Shown piece after piece: positions 19,001-20,667 of a stretch of DNA of 20,667 nt (positions are counted from its first letter, which is position 1; every line of letters starts with the position of its first letter). This stretch comes from Bacteroidota bacterium (GTDB taxonomy: Bacteria; Bacteroidota; Bacteroidia; Bacteroidales; Marinifilaceae). Under the pieces are notes generated by a model, which saw only the letters and a list, made by a program, of their open reading frames with translations, made no database searches and had not been told where the DNA came from. Position numbers and translations under genes: made by a program. The DNA is taken from contig JAEXFF010000267.1 of the NCBI GenBank assembly GCA_023400335.1, positions 1 to 20,667 on the forward strand, given 5' to 3'.

Positions 19001-19340
19001 AGGCAGGGAAACCTAAAATTGTTGTGTTATAATCTTTGATTTCAATATTTTTAAAAAAGAGTATGTTGGTTTTATCGGATAATTTGTGCGGTTTGTTTTC
19101 AATGATTACCTGATTTTCTTCAATAGTAAGGTTTTCAAATTTTATACAGTCAATGTCTTTCATCTGGCAACAAACAGATCCGTCAAACAGCGATATCCGG
19201 CAATCATCAAAATTATGATGGACAATAACTTCAATTTCCAACTTATCAATTTGACGTTCAACATCCATTTTTGCAAGCAATAAAAATGTAATGCATTGTT
19301 GATAGGTATATCCCAGAAAAGCATTTCTTGATGGTCTCAT
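16071..19340 (-). CDS. STAND NTPase with N-terminal PD-(D/E)XK (QxK) nuclease and C-terminal helical sensor
   Basis: This is a 1089-residue three-part protein of the kind found in Avs-like anti-phage systems: effector, signalling NTPase, sensor. Residues ~1-110 begin RNAFLGYTYQ (6-14 carries the G-Y-x-Y-Q helix), then E37, D45/D46 and Q59-M-K61, a PD-(D/E)XK fold with Q in place of the usual E, similar to DUF4297/Cap4-type nucleases. The NTPase has Walker A GKPGIGKS at 199-206 (K205), Walker B VIIDGLD ending at 279, a sensor-1-like VIVLSRP near 312-318, and the STAND-typical G-x-P motif (GYP, 356-358). From ~400 to the end the protein is helical-repeat-like, the likely ligand-sensing part. 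ATG 19340 is preceded by an in-frame stop, fixing the start. It lies 137 bases after the RES gene on the same strand. The composition is clearly more A+T-rich than the plus-strand genes. Which Avs type it belongs to cannot be told here. Confidence 0.8.
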   Translation of the reverse strand: MRPSRNAFLGYTYQQCITFLLLAKMDVERQIDKLEIEVIVHHNFDDCRISLFDGSVCCQMKDIDCIKFENLTIEENQVIIENKPHKLSDKTNILFFKNIEIKDYNTTILGFPAYKKDNLYIISLSRAESLKIITTLYRYNEKREAVITQFFNQKLDKRHFVINKEELPIIDIYNTQLLEKTIDVGRKLLAFDNILFVEGKPGIGKSHLVTCLAKEYDNHLIYRFWISNQDKDYDSRLLFKNFIVNISKDLFQDYCHRTEDEIIHHLWDTKKIVIIDGLDHVENYKLTELEYFISFIDRLKEKTKVIVLSRPLRREIHWKKQQLVNWNFEETKTVLDELYHITDYAICKEIFNITNGYPILVRFVTEQYKHSGKIQSLGKLESTNDYYEKIISAVNTKTALTLFITCRSYIMESEISLFLEEELADIVKEFIKDYPYLFEIKLNRISLFHDSLNTYVNNKGNNNTKRLSKIKQVVYRSLMSENKRFMSRVASFNLDESMKSEIVRKYANMDCFYRIYKDCIDFEAIRSFYNQLRQWLPELKADSFSIYTYYDLSLITNILIRDQVSTIHEFLYTYVKCLLFNGYHDEDITSSGYLFGMYYYYKTKDATLLYNITANQYYDTTDFYQKLEKEVWTEDYYFNLHLKPFNKKQLKGFLSKEWININTLEYIPHLLANIYLYNTEIDELKGFYPAIHTYIHKNENQGIEKLKKALNPFKSASTDLSPYFLAKAKDIILSLGNPELPNEYLTGTLKEVILKNSHKGSFDVWPKVLNYIRLSLHQKREIDLSNITYFFSMYSQRNDVTVISIGEALKVFEDKGFITIEKALSIIVFTQSMSEKGIRHLLREYIELHSPELISIVLKKYHPDNLQITWFDLPAEHINCFPDSLFQYALYQQLLHWHGYSRKVEFDEIKNVLLSNRQQELIDLLNLFKYQIIIKKDNPWAKELQALKCSLSLITAAKDDKYIQSEEDRFQQGILDSDSIDFIKKKKLNITDIAGYTNGYYEVFADIDIFKTYEKDDVKENALPILRNALTCQLHTIDEFANLFHFPGNLPKFVNEFDIEVEYEKLYDSFMKFLEISLLDITNLKLLQH

Positions 19341-19374
19341 TCTTTTTACGCAGTTTTATTACTTTAAATTATCT

Positions 19375-19389
19375 CTATTTGCAAAATAG
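19375..19389. repeat. Palindrome upstream of the STAND gene
   Basis: CTATTT-GCA-AAATAG is a perfect 6-bp inverted repeat about 35 bases upstream of the STAND start codon. On the minus strand it contains TATTTTG, one base short of the TAnnTTTG promoter box. It could be an operator over a weak promoter, or chance in A+T-rich DNA. Confidence 0.3.
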
Positions 19390-19452
19390 ATTACAGACAC
19401 GATTTATAACCGTCCTGATATTCATGTCATAAAAGACTTAGAAGTATCTTCC

Positions 19453-19461
19453 GGGGGGGGG
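19453..19461 (+). repeat. G9 homopolymer in the RES-STAND intergenic gap (C9 on the coding strand)
   Basis: Nine consecutive G on the plus strand lie between the RES stop (19478) and the STAND start (19340), in otherwise A+T-rich DNA. Long G/C runs are typical slippage sites. Here the run is outside both genes, so any effect would be on transcription or mRNA structure. It could also be partly a sequencing or assembly error. Confidence 0.7.
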
Positions 19462-19477
19462 ACATATATTTAAAGCA

Positions 19478-20545
19478 TTAATTAACAACATCTATGACGG
19501 GTTGCAGGTCTGAATGTAACAATGCATCTTCTATTATCTCAAACTCTGATAATTTATAGGGTGTACAACTGCTGTAATCATCAGGGGAAGGTGTTATCCG
19601 ATATTTTCTTTTCAATTTATTAATTGTGAGTGTTGTTGGCTTAGAAATAGCAAACAGATTACACAGTTCGTCACAATATCCTTCTTTCTTACTTTGTTTA
19701 ATGGGTAACACGAAGTTTTCAAATAACTGCCTGTTTTGAAATATGCACCTGTTACTTTTATATATGGAGGATGTATATTGAATACCATCAAAATAAGGAG
19801 CATTAGGATTATCATTTCGTGTAACTAAGCAGTTTAGAACATTTTGAGGGATGATATACTCCGGTTTGAAAGGTGCATCATAATTATTTACTTTTAGAGA
19901 ACAAACCAGACTTAGTACGATATTATATATATCATGCTCTCCGATAGTACGTAAATCTAAGCGAGGAATAGAAAGATTGATCAACCTGATAGGCTCTATA
20001 TTTTCGATATATACGATATTGGATAAATCTAAATTTGGACGATGAAGTTCCTCCCAACATCCGTAGGCAGAGCTTCCCAGATACAGGCAAGGATATCCGG
20101 ATATACTGTATCTTTGATTACTTGCTAAATTCCTTTTTTCGAAAGGAATATGAAACATTTCTCTGGTTTCATATAAATCGTAGGAATTGCTTGCCCGCAT
20201 TCTGAAAAAAGGTGTCTGGGGCTGAAGAACTTTTGCTTTTAATGGTATTCGTTGGGGATTTGTTATATCAAAAAAAGTTTTATAGATAATATTCCGGCTA
20301 CTATTGAAATGTCCGTCTAAAAAGGCTGAGATGCTATCTTCTATGGAGGAATATAAATATTTGACATTGGATTGAACATTGAGTGGGGATTCATCAAGAT
20401 ATTTGTATCCTTCGTCGTCTAAATTGTTTAATAGAGAGAGGAAACTACGCTCTTGCTTTTTTATTCTGTCTATAATATATTTATCGGGGGCGTACTCTTG
20501 AAGGTATAATTCTTCTATTCTTTCAATAAATTCTTTAATTCTCAT
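19478..20545 (-). CDS. RES-domain protein with helical (HEPN/RES-type) N-terminal domain
   Basis: RES domains are related to ADP-ribosyltransferases and, in RES-Xre toxin-antitoxin systems, destroy NAD+. This 355-residue protein has a helical first ~105 residues that resemble the N-terminal domains often found before RES (HEPN/RES NTD type). The RES domain follows: FFRMRAS at 113-119 (arginines 115 and 117), HIPFEKR at 132-138, RYSISGYPCLYLGSSAYGCWEEL at 145-167 with serine 147 and glutamates 165-166, and YIIPQ near 230 then GIQYTSS near 255. The R, E and S positions and the GYPCLYL core make this a confident call. The usual Xre/DUF2384 antitoxin is not next to it inside the window; the downstream neighbour is the nuclease-STAND gene on the same strand. 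ATG 20545 gives a natural N-terminus. No CAAAnnTA (minus-strand -7 box) is visible upstream, so the promoter may lie beyond the window. Confidence 0.85.
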   Translation of the reverse strand: MRIKEFIERIEELYLQEYAPDKYIIDRIKKQERSFLSLLNNLDDEGYKYLDESPLNVQSNVKYLYSSIEDSISAFLDGHFNSSRNIIYKTFFDITNPQRIPLKAKVLQPQTPFFRMRASNSYDLYETREMFHIPFEKRNLASNQRYSISGYPCLYLGSSAYGCWEELHRPNLDLSNIVYIENIEPIRLINLSIPRLDLRTIGEHDIYNIVLSLVCSLKVNNYDAPFKPEYIIPQNVLNCLVTRNDNPNAPYFDGIQYTSSIYKSNRCIFQNRQLFENFVLPIKQSKKEGYCDELCNLFAISKPTTLTINKLKRKYRITPSPDDYSSCTPYKLSEFEIIEDALLHSDLQPVIDVVN

Positions 20546-20584
20546 TCGGGTTGATCTTTGGTAATATTTTATTTTTCGGGAGGC

Positions 20585-20592
20585 TATATTTG
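20585..20592 (+). promoter_or_regulatory. Possible divergent Bacteroidota -7 box (TATATTTG) for a gene right of the window
   Basis: TATATTTG fits TAnnTTTG and points away from the RES gene. A TTTG at 20557-20560 lies 24 bases before it, slightly longer than the usual -33 spacing. No start codon of the target gene can be assigned inside the remaining 75 bases. Confidence 0.3.
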
Positions 20593-20667
20593 TTTACTAT
20601 TTTGAGTTTTTGGGGAATCTTTTTTCAGTAATTGTATATCGTTTGCATATTAAAGTAAATGTTGTTC

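Noticed and set aside
19478..20545. Classical RES-Xre toxin-antitoxin pair
   Set aside because: No Xre/DUF2384-like gene is adjacent inside the window; the downstream neighbour is a STAND NTPase.

Overview
The window looks like a defence island from a member of the Bacteroidota. Three plus-strand transcription units start just after a TAnnTTTG promoter box (TATCTTTG at 2005, 7098 and 10161), which is typical of that phylum. Strong Shine-Dalgarno sites are scarce, the base composition is moderately A+T-rich, and every gene I can interpret resembles a nucleic-acid-targeting or NAD-targeting defence protein. I see no tRNA, rRNA, CRISPR array, integrase or insertion sequence.

Layout, left to right. 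(1) 1-1863, plus: the 3' part of a large, probably helical-repeat protein whose start is off the window. (2) 2043-6237, plus: an McrBC-type pair. The first gene is an AAA+ McrB-like NTPase with an N-terminal ScoMcrA-like head and an MrcB_N domain. The second is a DUF2357/McrC-like PD-(D/E)XK nuclease. (3) 5936-6847, minus: a gene whose first ~172 codons look native and whose remainder reads into the antisense of the DUF2357 gene; it is probably a truncated remnant of a kleisin-like (MukF/JetA-type) protein. (4) 7175-10002, plus: an SF1 (UvrD-like) helicase with a degenerate NERD-like N-terminus, coupled by a TAATG overlap to a DUF2290-like protein. (5) 10240-15784, plus: an SF2 helicase fused to a C-terminal PD-(D/E)XK nuclease, overlapping by 23 bases a ~716-residue protein that I interpret as a divergent Argonaute-like partner. 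The architecture, order and sizes match the DdmD-DdmE plasmid-elimination system. (6) 16071-20545, minus: a RES-domain protein (NAD+-degrading fold) followed by a large STAND NTPase with an N-terminal QxK-type PD-(D/E)XK nuclease. This block is visibly more A+T-rich than the rest and was probably acquired separately.

How they may work together: the McrBC-like pair would cut modified or otherwise marked foreign DNA. The DdmDE-like pair would use guide-directed recognition plus helicase-nuclease activity against plasmids. The broken kleisin-like gene may be what is left of another anti-plasmid (Wadjet-like) locus. The RES/STAND pair has the features of an abortive-infection sensor and effector. 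The helicase-DUF2290 pair and the DdmDE-like pair share almost the same promoter and leader over about 24 bases, which suggests common control. The most interesting candidates are the DdmDE-like pair, the helicase-DUF2290 pair, and the RES plus nuclease-STAND pair with its G9 tract between the genes. All functional assignments come from reading motifs; no database search was possible.
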